64,000 nt of DNA from Imbroritus primus (GCF_964332355.1 NZ_OZ201293.1:186001-250000); one strand, 5' to 3'. Counted from the stretch's first letter, positions 26,201-33,504 are shown. Numbers and translations are program-made. The notes: generated from the letters alone by a model not told the origin.

Positions 26201-27196
26201 CTGGCCGGCGGTGCGCAGGAAGCGCTCAACGCGGTCCGGAAAGATGTCCGGGCCAGTGCCGCTGCCAATGCACTCGCCAGCCATTCCCGCGAAGATGTTT
26301 TCTACTGGATACAGTCGCTGCTGATGGATGCGCGTGACATCATGGCGCGCCAGTACCAGGGTCTCACAACCGACATGCAGGCCACCACGCAAAAAATGGG
26401 TCTGCACCAGCGCATCATCGAAGGGCTGAACGAGCTGATCAGCTTTACCGCCGAAGATGCCACGTCCGATGCGGAAATTCCATACGGCGACAAGACCGAC
26501 AGCAAGGACAATCCACGCAACTACTACAAGCGCGCGCGGGAAATCCTGGTGGATATGTGGACGTCCTATAACCAGATCGGTGAAGGTCCTGCGCTCGACG
26601 GACACACTGCCTACTGGAACGAACAGAACACCATCCCGGTGGCCATGGTGCGTGCCGACGATCCGCGGGTCAAGGAGGCCGGAACAGTCATCCTGAACGA
26701 CCTGCTGCTCGACAAGATGCGTGCGTCCACGCCGGAGCAGGAGCGGCTTGTGCATGCAGCGTTGTTCGTCGGGAGCGGCGTGACTCTTGGCGCATTTCCG
26801 CTGTCCATCATGAATGGTGGCGGCTATGCCACGCTTGACGGCGTCAAGACGGGCATCGCGCAAGGATATGTCTTTATTCAGGACCGCGCACTGTACGAGC
26901 AGGTACTGAACGATCCGCGCACCATGCAGGACGACAAGAGCCGCGATGGCCACGAAGTGCTTGGTCTCAACTTCCCGGTCAGCGTCGGCCACTACCAGGC
27001 CTTCACGCGTGAAAAGGCCACCAACACCATGCAGGTCTTCACCTCGAAGGTGGACCAGATGGGCCGCGAACAATCGATTGCCGCCACCGGCGTGACCAAT
27101 GCCTCCAACATGATGAGCGCCTCGCTCGATGCCGTGCGCAAGATCGTGAAGGACATGAGTGACTGGATCGACAGCATCATCGTCGGCATGCGGTGA
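23219..27196 (+). CDS. Giant (1325-residue) Cys-free helical T3SS-locus protein, candidate oversized needle-tip or secreted substrate
   Basis: I do not recognise this protein as a whole. It contains no cysteine over 1325 residues, like the other predicted exported proteins of the locus, and starts with a Ser/Thr/Gly/Pro-rich N-terminus typical of T3SS signals. It is almost all helical and Ala-rich. A motif hP..xR..L...L recurs near residues 424, 542, 869 and 983. Near residue 1041-1077 is a long helix (QATTQKMGLHQRIIEGLNEL). The last 60 residues form another (NASNMMSASLDAVRKIVKDM, SDWIDSIIVGMR) that resembles the C-terminal helix of LcrV/PcrV tip proteins. It sits upstream of an LcrG-like gene, where lcrV-type genes belong. 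The start at 23219 has AGGTG; an ATG at 23168 is less likely. Alternatives are a giant effector or a length-determining factor. Confidence 0.7.
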   Translation: MLSTGSNLGTSSTNYVAPALVPSASAEAGQGRALDAGNASVPKELPRSYGQPAGTSDTQVRPERTAALSARLFAELWADAQTRAGASAADSIRQPYPLAERLQALAKENGATPAEIAVTLQILSDGAAEFATTVVHAMAQGAVGAPGTPQDAAPLDTRTLTALVQVAVNTARSSFFPQGVYTPPPASTTADGAPAARWDVVATLTGRTVHAAWTGMAAGLRIAADAASPEEARHVLAATLRELIGTAIDQSVGEHDVSAQERTAAAQAIQDLLPMLAEQLDTVAANSGVAALSQGVAGQVLADAVRSSALFAASANTGTAQRGAADTARVEVQRMAQETDVFNDVFDIAQAVMPITASWNNSFTAAGGKLPDAQTLLAPLLAARNGPPPLDAAAMQKLGEALTARLPGIVDGLVEAMTGGSGNMPADERARVQEAVTARTNMALQLAGALPTPPQQWTGLLAVTDLAQQIRGIVTRSGETGLRALFAVGHLAERLKGAAATAAAQVAPDDAAGRAQLLAGLRADSTTLVDNVMAQLPDSLLTPTQRARLQNTLAAEISLLPATFTPSSDPAQALLQDLQLAAGKALQPLMQSPETLTPDKVAQTLQPVLAALLAKLSPATTTDDQMARAQLLQAVSSQLGAMAKQLASRLMLDMPATQATGVGPAAGLGPAIVSAVLSQGIENATRAAVAAVTPQIPPFLLNASTRQTIEQLVDLYGKGVAYGMAGPSLDAFVRQQIQLRGDQFAGPEWRASNDPKAVLLSNYEAVADYIALTVTDQQKLNPKYAAEVRQSLAVTLGYAAESATQKNPDQFRIAANVWALMQDAVRSGDAAQLQELMRMGSLQPVLKGVHSGMSEIEGPLRAMLAHLPVPEDTRTALMQTLQAERRIAPAWQALPDTTAGQFIKTLAPQLVDALRAGLVRDASGQWTLGEEGLAALKQQVAQGLTGFKNYRDDLVPGILKEVESQIPGLLDMVLTYVNASRPIAPDERDRLSNALAGGAQEALNAVRKDVRASAAANALASHSREDVFYWIQSLLMDARDIMARQYQGLTTDMQATTQKMGLHQRIIEGLNELISFTAEDATSDAEIPYGDKTDSKDNPRNYYKRAREILVDMWTSYNQIGEGPALDGHTAYWNEQNTIPVAMVRADDPRVKEAGTVILNDLLLDKMRASTPEQERLVHAALFVGSGVTLGAFPLSIMNGGGYATLDGVKTGIAQGYVFIQDRALYEQVLNDPRTMQDDKSRDGHEVLGLNFPVSVGHYQAFTREKATNTMQVFTSKVDQMGREQSIAATGVTNASNMMSASLDAVRKIVKDMSDWIDSIIVGMR

Positions 27197-27316
27197 GGTG
27201 CGCAGGTTCATCGTCCACGTAGTTGAGGCGTGCGGTAAGCGGAACCATGCTGTTGCTGAAGTTACTCAGTGAGCAGGAATGCCAAATGATCTGGCGAGAC
27301 GTTTTCGGGAGCAGCC

Positions 27317-27601
27317 ATGACGGAAGATCAACATTTTGATGATGTGCTGGCGCGCTCGCGCGCACTCGTCGAAGCCATCAAGCAGGCCAAGAGCGAGTTC
27401 CAGTCCGAACTGGAATCGATCTGCGCGCACAACGCCGAAGCACGCCGCGTCATGTCGAGCCCGACTCTGGAGGAGCAGCGTTTTGCGGATCGCGTCAAGG
27501 CCGATATCCAGAGCCTGATCGCCGACAGCAGCCACCCGATGTTCGCCTCTGGCAATACCGCGTCGCCGCTGAAAAGACGCCGTCCGCGTCTGATGGTTTA
27601 A
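27317..27601 (+). CDS. LcrG/PcrG-like small T3SS protein
   Basis: A 94-residue, helix-rich cytoplasmic protein with a basic Arg/Lys/Pro tail (SPLKRRRPRLMV). Size (LcrG is 95), a central helix pair around LESICAHNAEARRVM and EEQRFADRVKADIQSLIA, and the basic proline-containing end match LcrG/PcrG. Those proteins bind the LcrV tip and gate secretion. It lies 120 nt behind the giant gene and 56 nt before the filament/tip gene, thus between the two candidate tip proteins. Residue identity to LcrG is low, so this is a call from layout and position. GGGAGC precedes the ATG. Confidence 0.5.
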   Translation: MTEDQHFDDVLARSRALVEAIKQAKSEFQSELESICAHNAEARRVMSSPTLEEQRFADRVKADIQSLIADSSHPMFASGNTASPLKRRRPRLMV

Positions 27602-27657
27602 CCGTACATGCAACGGCGGCTGCTACCGCGCCGCCAGAATCAGCCAGGGAGTCAAGC

Positions 27658-28281
27658 ATGCCTGTTTCTACTTCTACTGTGAGCGCAGCCAGTAGCGTTT
27701 CCGCCCCGCAGGGTTTCTCGGGAATATCGAATCAAAGTCTGATCGCGGCCTCGCAGATGATGGCAACGCTCGATGCCTTGGGTGCCAAGCTTGCACAGAA
27801 AAACGAAGATGCGAATACGCTGCGTAACATGAAAAACCTGGCAACCGCGCTCGACGGTTTCCGCAGTAATGGCGTAATCAAGCTGACCAAGACCGACAAA
27901 GACGGTAACGAAATCGTCGATACGGAAAAGGTCCAGTACCTGCTGGACTTCATCCAGGCGAACAACCAGCTTTACAAGGACGATCCGAGCAACCAGATCT
28001 CCGCGTTTGATGGCGGCAAGGCGGATGCCGGCAGCGTCACCGTGGCACAGCTGAATCAGTTCGATCTGAAGATCAACAACATCTCCCTGTTTGCCAAGGA
28101 AACCGCCACGGCTGCCCTCGGCTCCCTGGACAACCAGATTACCGCCAAGCTGGGTCTCATCGAAAAAGACACGATCGAACTCAACAAGGTCGGCAATAGC
28201 TACAAGAACCTCGTAGGACTGAGCGCTGCCATGATCGACATGCTGACGAAGATCATGGAAAACATCTTGCAGCGCATGTAG
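27658..28281 (+). CDS. sctA: Bsp22/EspA-like filament or tip protein (SctA)
   Basis: A 207-residue Cys-free protein. Helical segments near both ends (IAASQMMATLDALGAKLAQK; LSAAMIDMLTKIMENILQRM) flank a Lys/Asp/Asn-rich variable middle. This is the plan of self-assembling filament-tip proteins; size and gene place equal Bsp22 of Bordetella (205 residues, directly after the bopN region and before the translocators). Base composition is visibly lower in G+C than the neighbours. AGGGAG lies 8 nt before ATG. It would be exported and cap or extend the needle. Because the giant protein may also be a tip protein, which of the two docks on the needle is open. Confidence 0.7.
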   Translation: MPVSTSTVSAASSVSAPQGFSGISNQSLIAASQMMATLDALGAKLAQKNEDANTLRNMKNLATALDGFRSNGVIKLTKTDKDGNEIVDTEKVQYLLDFIQANNQLYKDDPSNQISAFDGGKADAGSVTVAQLNQFDLKINNISLFAKETATAALGSLDNQITAKLGLIEKDTIELNKVGNSYKNLVGLSAAMIDMLTKIMENILQRM

Positions 28282-28333
28282 CGGTAGTCAAGGCGTCGTG
28301 CGCAGTGGGCCCGTACTCGATCAGGATGGCGCG

Positions 28334-28807
28334 ATGCCTGCCGAACCGTCTTTAGCCGAATCGGGCGATCTGCCGCGCGCTGTGGCGGAGGATTCCGCTC
28401 AAGCGCCGCTGCCTGGCGGCCTGCCGAATTTCGATCGGCGTCAGCGCGCTGCCTTGCGCGCCATTGGCCGCAGTCTGCTGACCGCGGGCCAGTATGCGCA
28501 GGCGCGCGCCGTGTTCGCGGCATTGCTCCATCTCGATCCCACCCATCTCGCTGACCTTGCAGCGGCAGCGGAGGCCTTCCAGGCCGAAGGCAAGCCGGCG
28601 CAGGCGGCCAGCCTGCTGCAGGTCTGCCTGCTGCTCGGCGGCAGGGAGCCGGATATTCCTCTGCGGCTGGCCGAATGCCAGCTTGCTTTGGGCTACGCGC
28701 CGGCTGCGCGGATTGCTCTCGATCTTGCCGAAGAGTATGCAGTCAGGTCAGAGAATGCCATGGCGCTCGCCCGGATCGCACTCATGCGGAACGGCATGGG
28801 GACCTGA
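28334..28807 (+). CDS. TPR translocator chaperone, SycD/LcrH type (first copy)
   Basis: A 157-residue class II T3SS chaperone with three TPR-like units (AIGRSLLTAGQYAQARAVFA; AEAFQAEGKPAQAASLLQVC; LAECQLALGYAPAARIALDL). Such proteins (LcrH/SycD, IpgC, BcrH1) hold the hydrophobic translocators in the cytosol. The gene follows the filament gene and precedes the YopB-like gene, as bcrH1 does in Bordetella. I use ATG 28334 with AGGA 8 nt upstream; an upstream GTG at 28298 is possible. A gap of about 280 bp without gene separates it from sctE. Confidence 0.75.
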   Translation: MPAEPSLAESGDLPRAVAEDSAQAPLPGGLPNFDRRQRAALRAIGRSLLTAGQYAQARAVFAALLHLDPTHLADLAAAAEAFQAEGKPAQAASLLQVCLLLGGREPDIPLRLAECQLALGYAPAARIALDLAEEYAVRSENAMALARIALMRNGMGT

Positions 28808-29089
28808 TACGCATATCCCGATGTGGCGCGACGCGCCATCGTACCGGCCCGTCGGCCCTATCGGCGCAACCATGCGTCCAGGCACGATGGATGATTTCGG
28901 TGATCTCCTCAGCTTTTTCTTAAGCGCCGCTTCAGCCAGATGCGTCATGTCGAGCGTCACCCCGGCCCAGGAGATGGCAGCCGCTGAAAACGTGAGTTGA
29001 AGCGAACGTTTTCAAGCGTGCTGTTACTCAGCAAGGGAATGGAGCCTCGATGTTCTCCTGGCTCGCCAATATCTTCCTGGGGTGACGTC

Positions 29090-30280
29090 ATGACCACTGC
29101 AGTTTCGCATTCGGACACAGTTGCAAATAGCGCCCCGGTTTTATCGCCGTCACCTACCAGCATTGCCGCAGCCCAGGTGGTCAACCGGACGGGCAGTAAC
29201 CCGCCCGGCGGCGATGGCGTCGTCGCCATTCCGCTCACCAATCAATCGAAGATCGCGCTCGATGCCTCGTTCGATCCCACCGAACTGGCCTACCAGCTGC
29301 AGCTGATGTTCGCCGACCTCAAGCGCGTGCAGTCTTATGCCAGCGCCCAGGCAGCGCATAACCAGTCGAACCAGATCGAAGATGCCACCAAGGAGACCTT
29401 CGATGCCCTGAAGCGCCTGATGGAACAGATGGACAAGCTGGCCTCGCGCGACATCTGGGACCTGGTCGGTGCGGTGATCGGTACCGTGTTCAGTGCCATA
29501 TTCGCCGGTGTGGCGATTGCCGCATCCGGCGGTGCGCTGACCGCGCCGGTTGCGGTGACGATGACGGTACTGGTTGGTAGCGTGATCCAGATGGCCAGTG
29601 CTATCAGCACTCAGAAGGGCGGTCCGGATTTTTCGGTGAACAAAGGCCTCACAGAAGGGTTTCAGCAGTTGGCAGAGCAGTGGATGTCGAAGGAGGACGC
29701 CGCCAAGCTAGGCACTCTGTTGGCCGGCATTGTCGGCACGGTGACCATCGCGCCCGCGCTGATGGACGCCCAGATCGGCGGATCGCTGCTCTCTGGTGCG
29801 GCCGCCATGGGCGGCGCGAGCGACAAGGTAGTCGCCATCCTCAAGATGGTCGGCACGCTGGCGAACGGCATCGCAAACGCCATCGTCAGCGGCAAGGCCA
29901 TGAACAGCGCCGTCAAGGCGGCGGAGGAAGCGGGGAGGATCGTCACCGGTGGTAATGCCTTCCAAAAAATATTCACCATCCAGAACGGCCAGATTGTCAG
30001 CGGCGCCGTGCAGGGCGGGCTGGGCATCCAGCGCGGCAAGGACGGGGTCGAACAGGCCCAGCGCCAGCACGATGTCGATATGACCCAGGCCGAGGAAACC
30101 GCCTTGCGTGGTTTTACCGACTACCTGAATGCCGCCTTCTCCATGACCGCCGATCACCAGAAGAGCATGGAAGAGGTCCTGCAGGAGATCCTCGAGAAGA
30201 TCAAGGACTCTAAAGAAGACATGCAAGCCAGCCAAACACGTTTGGTCCGTAGTCTCGCGCCGTCCATGGCGGAAGTCTGA
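29090..30280 (+). CDS. sctE: T3SS pore-forming translocator SctE (YopB/BopB-like)
   Basis: The major hydrophobic translocator, 396 residues, Cys-free. It is exported and inserts into the host membrane. It has a Ser/Pro-rich N-terminus and an amphipathic coiled-coil (about 60-115; YQLQLMFADLKRVQSYASAQ). A hydrophobic pair at about 122-175 (IWDLVGAVIGTVFSAIFAGV, then GGALTAPVAVTMTVLVGSV) and a second Gly/Ala-rich hydrophobic region (about 205-265) follow, and a C-terminal coiled coil ends the protein. Length equals BopB/YopB (about 400). ATG at 29090 follows a GGGGTGA site; upstream in-frame TTG and ATG codons have no ribosome site. Confidence 0.85.
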   Translation: MTTAVSHSDTVANSAPVLSPSPTSIAAAQVVNRTGSNPPGGDGVVAIPLTNQSKIALDASFDPTELAYQLQLMFADLKRVQSYASAQAAHNQSNQIEDATKETFDALKRLMEQMDKLASRDIWDLVGAVIGTVFSAIFAGVAIAASGGALTAPVAVTMTVLVGSVIQMASAISTQKGGPDFSVNKGLTEGFQQLAEQWMSKEDAAKLGTLLAGIVGTVTIAPALMDAQIGGSLLSGAAAMGGASDKVVAILKMVGTLANGIANAIVSGKAMNSAVKAAEEAGRIVTGGNAFQKIFTIQNGQIVSGAVQGGLGIQRGKDGVEQAQRQHDVDMTQAEETALRGFTDYLNAAFSMTADHQKSMEEVLQEILEKIKDSKEDMQASQTRLVRSLAPSMAEV

Positions 30281-30321
30281 GTCATCGTAAGCGTCATCTA
30301 CGTATTCACAAGGAAGATATC

Positions 30322-30570
30322 GTGTCAGGCATCTCTTCTCCTTCCATCGGTTCACCGGGTACGCACCCCCTCGCTCTTTCCGCAACCCCCGTTGAGACGG
30401 CCGCCGGGGCGGCAGGCAGCACGTCTGTCCAGCATCGCGATGCCGATATTACGCAGGTTCCGTCGCCGGCACAGAACGCGCCCTTGCCTGGCATGTCGGC
30501 GCCCCAGCCTTTCAGGATTCGCGATTTGCTTGGCTTGATCAAGAATGCGAGTGATGAGGAGCTCAAGTAA
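30322..30570 (+). CDS. Small Ser/Pro-rich protein, possible N-terminal part of the second translocator
   Basis: An 82-residue Cys-free protein beginning with GTG at 30322 (AAGGA 7 nt upstream). The first 60 residues are Ser/Pro/Ala/Thr-rich like a T3SS export signal; the end is a short amphipathic helix (FRIRDLLGLIKNASDEELK). It has no family I recognise. The following gene starts inside it in the +1 frame. Together they would give a protein of roughly 285-290 residues, near the size of SctB/BopD (313), so this may be the front half of a frame-disrupted or frameshift-decoded translocator. A separate small secreted protein is the alternative. Confidence 0.5.
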   Translation: MSGISSPSIGSPGTHPLALSATPVETAAGAAGSTSVQHRDADITQVPSPAQNAPLPGMSAPQPFRIRDLLGLIKNASDEELK

Positions 30571-31174
30571 AGAGTCATATACCGCAACCAGTGATGACAC
30601 GACCCCGCGTACTTCCGCTACCGATCGCGATGTGAATACACGCGTGTCATCCACGAGCTCGACAGAGCCTGGTGAGGGAAGCACATCCGAAAGTTCATCC
30701 GGGAATGGTGCGCGGAAGCGCGCGGCAGATCAGGAGGCGCCGGATAGCCATCATACCGACAAGAGGAGTCAGAAAGAGGACACCGCCCGTGTATTCAGGA
30801 AACCAAAACCTCGTTTCGAGACGCATGGCTACGACGAGAACGGATGGACTCCAGCGCAACACGAAAAGGCTGACGGTATCCAAAAAAAGGTCAAAGAGTT
30901 GCGTGCCGAGTCAACCAAATATGGGAACTACTCGATGGCATTCTCGGCAGGGACTAACGGCGCAGGTAACGTTATCGGAGCGCCGCTGACTGCCGAAGCG
31001 GAAAAAAAGCAGGCCGAAAGCCAGAAGCTGGAGGCGTTGGCGCAGCATGTCCAGGCATTGATCGACACACTGAGTCAGTCGGAAGGGGCGCAAGTCCAGG
31101 TCTTCGAGCGCACGCTCGAGATGATGCGCACGTTCGGGCAAAACAACGCCGAGAATATGAAGCTGTCCGCCTGA
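30545..31174 (+). CDS. Secreted-type protein in the SctB (YopD/BopD) position
   Basis: A 209-residue Cys-free hydrophilic protein. It has a Ser/Thr-rich front with many charged residues, a Lys/Arg/Glu-rich middle, and a helical C-terminal third with coiled-coil character (AEKKQAESQKLEALAQHVQA; FERTLEMMRTFGQNNAENMK). By position after sctE and before a SycD gene it should be the minor translocator SctB. The usual single membrane segment is not evident; only the weak stretch MAFSAGTNGAGNVIGAPL is apolar. It overlaps the end of the preceding small gene by 26 nt. The start may be 30545 or 30554, both with poor ribosome sites, which fits coupled or frameshifted translation. G+C is lower than in neighbours. 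Confidence 0.5.
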   Translation: MRVMRSSSKESYTATSDDTTPRTSATDRDVNTRVSSTSSTEPGEGSTSESSSGNGARKRAADQEAPDSHHTDKRSQKEDTARVFRKPKPRFETHGYDENGWTPAQHEKADGIQKKVKELRAESTKYGNYSMAFSAGTNGAGNVIGAPLTAEAEKKQAESQKLEALAQHVQALIDTLSQSEGAQVQVFERTLEMMRTFGQNNAENMKLSA

Positions 31175-31187
31175 GCGAGCGTAGAAA

Positions 31188-31766
31188 ATGTCGAATACCC
31201 TTCAATCGACTGCCGCCGCCTCGAGCGACAACCCATTGGTGGCTGCCCTCCGCCAATTGCCGCCATGCTTCGAGCCGCGCGTAGCCGCAGCGCTGTACGC
31301 GCTGGGTTACGCGCACCTGCAGGAAAAACGTTATCAGCAGGCGCACGACTATTTCCGCACGTTGCTTATCAACGATCCGATGGACCGCAGTTATCTCGCT
31401 GGCCTCGCACTGGCGCTCGCAGGATTGCAGCGTCATGCCGAGGCCATCCGGATCAATACCGCTGCGTTGCTCTGGCACCCGGGCGATCCGGCCGCCATGC
31501 TGCGTCAGGCCGAGTGCCTGCTGGCGCTGCGCCGTCCCGCTGAAGCCGTGACATGGCTCGATGCGGTGGTGGCATGTGGCGCTGCGGATGCGGTTGATTC
31601 GCCTTCATCGCACACAGAACGGCGGGCGCTGGCAACCCGTGCCGCCGGACTGCGCAATCTGATTCAGCCCCACAGGAGGACGCATCATGACAACACAAGG
31701 ACCGGCAACTGGCGCAGCACAGATCACCGCGAAGGATCCCGTCTATCACGTGGCGACCGAGGATGA
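31188..31766 (+). CDS. TPR translocator chaperone, SycD/LcrH type (second copy)
   Basis: A 192-residue protein with a clear SycD core (ALYALGYAHLQEKRYQQAHD, YFRTLLINDPMDRSYLAGLA, RQAECLLALRRPAEAVTWLD). It is a class II chaperone and probably serves one of the two translocators encoded just before it. The final 27 residues are Arg/His/Thr-rich, unlike a TPR, and are read over the start of the next gene (80-nt overlap). The natural stop may have been lost by a frameshift or point change near 31680. No strong ribosome site precedes ATG 31188. Confidence 0.75.
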   Translation: MSNTLQSTAAASSDNPLVAALRQLPPCFEPRVAAALYALGYAHLQEKRYQQAHDYFRTLLINDPMDRSYLAGLALALAGLQRHAEAIRINTAALLWHPGDPAAMLRQAECLLALRRPAEAVTWLDAVVACGAADAVDSPSSHTERRALATRAAGLRNLIQPHRRTHHDNTRTGNWRSTDHREGSRLSRGDRG

Positions 31767-32178
31767 TCTGGTGATGCTGTTCGAACTGGGCAACCTGGCG
31801 CGCGAGCAGGGCAAGCTGCGTCAGGCGGAGGCGATCTTCCGCGGCATCCTCGCGGTGCGCAGCGATGTGGCTGGCGGATACATGGGCCTGTCCAGGGTCT
31901 ACATGGATCAGGGGCGTGTCGAAGAGGCGCTGCAGCTGCTGCAGGCCACCGCCGCGCTGGAAGGCAAGCATCGCGACCTCGGTCAGGCTTTTCTGGGCAG
32001 CATGCTGCTGCTCGCCGGCCGGGCACGCGAAGCGGTCCGCGTGCTGCAGCCGGTCGTCGAGAGCGGACGGCAGAACGACGGCGTGGCGCTGGCGCGCAGC
32101 CTGCTTGAAAACGAAGCTGAAGATGCCCTGGCCGGGGAACCGTCCAGGGGCGGCGCGCCACGAAGCATGGGTAGATAG
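31687..32178 (+). CDS. TPR protein of the T3SS operon (HrpB1/BcrH2-like)
   Basis: A 163-residue TPR protein (LVMLFELGNLAREQGKLRQA; GGYMGLSRVYMDQGRVEEAL; LGSMLLLAGRAREAVRVLQP). It has a very good ribosome site (AGGAGG) and begins inside the preceding TPR gene. It is the third TPR protein in this operon and sits directly before sctI, the position of bcrH2 in Bordetella and of hrpB1-type genes in Hrp loci. A chaperone for the inner rod or needle, replacing YscG, is possible but not shown. Confidence 0.68.
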   Translation: MTTQGPATGAAQITAKDPVYHVATEDDLVMLFELGNLAREQGKLRQAEAIFRGILAVRSDVAGGYMGLSRVYMDQGRVEEALQLLQATAALEGKHRDLGQAFLGSMLLLAGRAREAVRVLQPVVESGRQNDGVALARSLLENEAEDALAGEPSRGGAPRSMGR

Positions 32179-32195
32179 CGCCTCAGGAGAATGTC

Positions 32196-32600
32196 ATGAC
32201 GATACAGAATTTTTCATTGGGTCCGGCCGGTGGTATTGCTGCAGGCGCAGGCGGCACCGCGACATTCGACCTGAACGGCGCCGGAGCGGCGCCAGCTGGC
32301 GACGTGGCGCGTTTCGACCAGGCCATGACGGCAGACAGCAACAAGTCCGAGCTGCAGCCATTGGAGCAGACGGGCGGTTCCCTTCCGAGCATGGGGGCCC
32401 GCATTCTCGAGGGCTTCACCGGCATGAGTAACAACTATGCGGCGGTGATGAAGCGCGTGTCCGGTACCGCCGGCCGTGAAATGGAGACCGTGCAGCTGCT
32501 GCGGAACCTGGCGGACATGATGCAACTATCCAACGACACTGGCCTGCTCAGCAAGGTGGTCGGCAAAGGCACACAAACCGTGTCCGACCTGACCAAGTAA
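32196..32600 (+). CDS. sctI: T3SS inner rod protein SctI
   Basis: SctI, 134 residues, Cys-free, links the needle to the export gate. It has a Gly/Ala-rich N-terminus and two C-terminal helices, with the family-typical end (LADMMQLSNDTGLLSKVVGK, then GTQTVSDLTK). It lies immediately upstream of sctJ as in nearly all T3SS loci. AGGAG stands 7 nt before the ATG. Confidence 0.82.
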   Translation: MTIQNFSLGPAGGIAAGAGGTATFDLNGAGAAPAGDVARFDQAMTADSNKSELQPLEQTGGSLPSMGARILEGFTGMSNNYAAVMKRVSGTAGREMETVQLLRNLADMMQLSNDTGLLSKVVGKGTQTVSDLTK

Positions 32601-32613
32601 AAGGGGCATGACG

Positions 32614-33504
32614 ATGTCGCAGCCTTTTGCTCTGCGCCGCTTGCGCGCCGCGCTTGTGTGCTCCGCCATGCTGCTGCTCGCAGCCTGCGGCAACCGGGTC
32701 GACCTGATGGCGTCGGTGCCGGAGGCCGAGGCCAACGAGGTGCTGACCACGCTGCTGGCGGCTGGCATCAATGTCGAGAAAGTGCCAGGCAAGGACGGCA
32801 TGGTGTCGCTGCGCGTCGGCTCCGGTCAGGTCGCGCATGCGCTCTCGGTGATGCGCGAACGCGGCCTGCCGCGCGATCCATTCTCCGGGATCGGCAAGAT
32901 CTTCAAGAAAGAGGGCATGATCTCATCGCCCATTGAAGAACGCGCCCGCTATCTGTACGCGCTGTCGCAGGAGTTGGAGAACACGCTCGCCAAGATTGAT
33001 GGCGTGATCGCCGCGCGCGTCCATGTGGTGTTGCCGGAGCGTGGCATTGCTGGTGAGCCGGGCACGCCGTCCACTGCATCCGTGTTCGTGAAGTATATGG
33101 AAGGCTACAACCTTGACGCAGTCCAGCCGCAGATCCGCCGCCTGGTGACGAATGCCATTCCCAATCTTGCCGCGGATCGCGTGTCGATCGTGCTGGTGGC
33201 CGCCCAGCCGCGCGCACCGGGCGGCCGCGTGGTGTTCGATGATGTGCTGGGTTATGACGTATCGCCCGCTGCAGCGAGCGGGCTGCGCATCCTCCTGATG
33301 GTGCTGGCAGGGCTCTTCATGGTTGCGGCAGGCGGTGCCGGCTATCTGCTGTGGCGCTATGTGCTGGCGCCGAAGCGAGCAGCGCCGGCGCTCGCGCCTG
33401 TGACAGAAGAATCCGCCGCAGCACCGCAAGCCGCGGAGGCCGGATTGTCGATCATGGAGCGGGTCCGGCGCCGGCGTGATGCCGCGCAAGGCGGAGGCGC
33501 GTGA
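32614..33504 (+). CDS. sctJ: T3SS inner-membrane ring lipoprotein SctJ
   Basis: SctJ (YscJ/BscJ/HrcJ), 296 residues, forms the inner layer of the inner-membrane ring. A lipoprotein signal peptide is visible with lipobox LLLAAC (Cys25 with the start at 32614). Two ring-building domains follow (DLMASVPEAEANEVLTTLLA; RVHVVLPERGI; FVKYMEGYNLD), then a C-terminal membrane anchor (about 230-256) and a short cytoplasmic tail. An ATG at 32608 is equally in frame, but AAGGGG is better spaced (7 nt) for 32614. The stop overlaps the start of sctK. Confidence 0.94.
   Translation: MSQPFALRRLRAALVCSAMLLLAACGNRVDLMASVPEAEANEVLTTLLAAGINVEKVPGKDGMVSLRVGSGQVAHALSVMRERGLPRDPFSGIGKIFKKEGMISSPIEERARYLYALSQELENTLAKIDGVIAARVHVVLPERGIAGEPGTPSTASVFVKYMEGYNLDAVQPQIRRLVTNAIPNLAADRVSIVLVAAQPRAPGGRVVFDDVLGYDVSPAAASGLRILLMVLAGLFMVAAGGAGYLLWRYVLAPKRAAPALAPVTEESAAAPQAAEAGLSIMERVRRRRDAAQGGGA

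Noticed and set aside
25067..27211. A 714-codon minus-strand open frame opposite the giant protein
   Set aside because: The plus-strand frame has a ribosome site, a secreted-protein profile and operon context. The minus frame is a by-product of third-position G/C bias.
28808..29089. A gene in the 280-bp gap between the first TPR chaperone and sctE
   Set aside because: Short frames only. The possible upstream extension of sctE lacks a ribosome site and looks unlike a translocator N-terminus.
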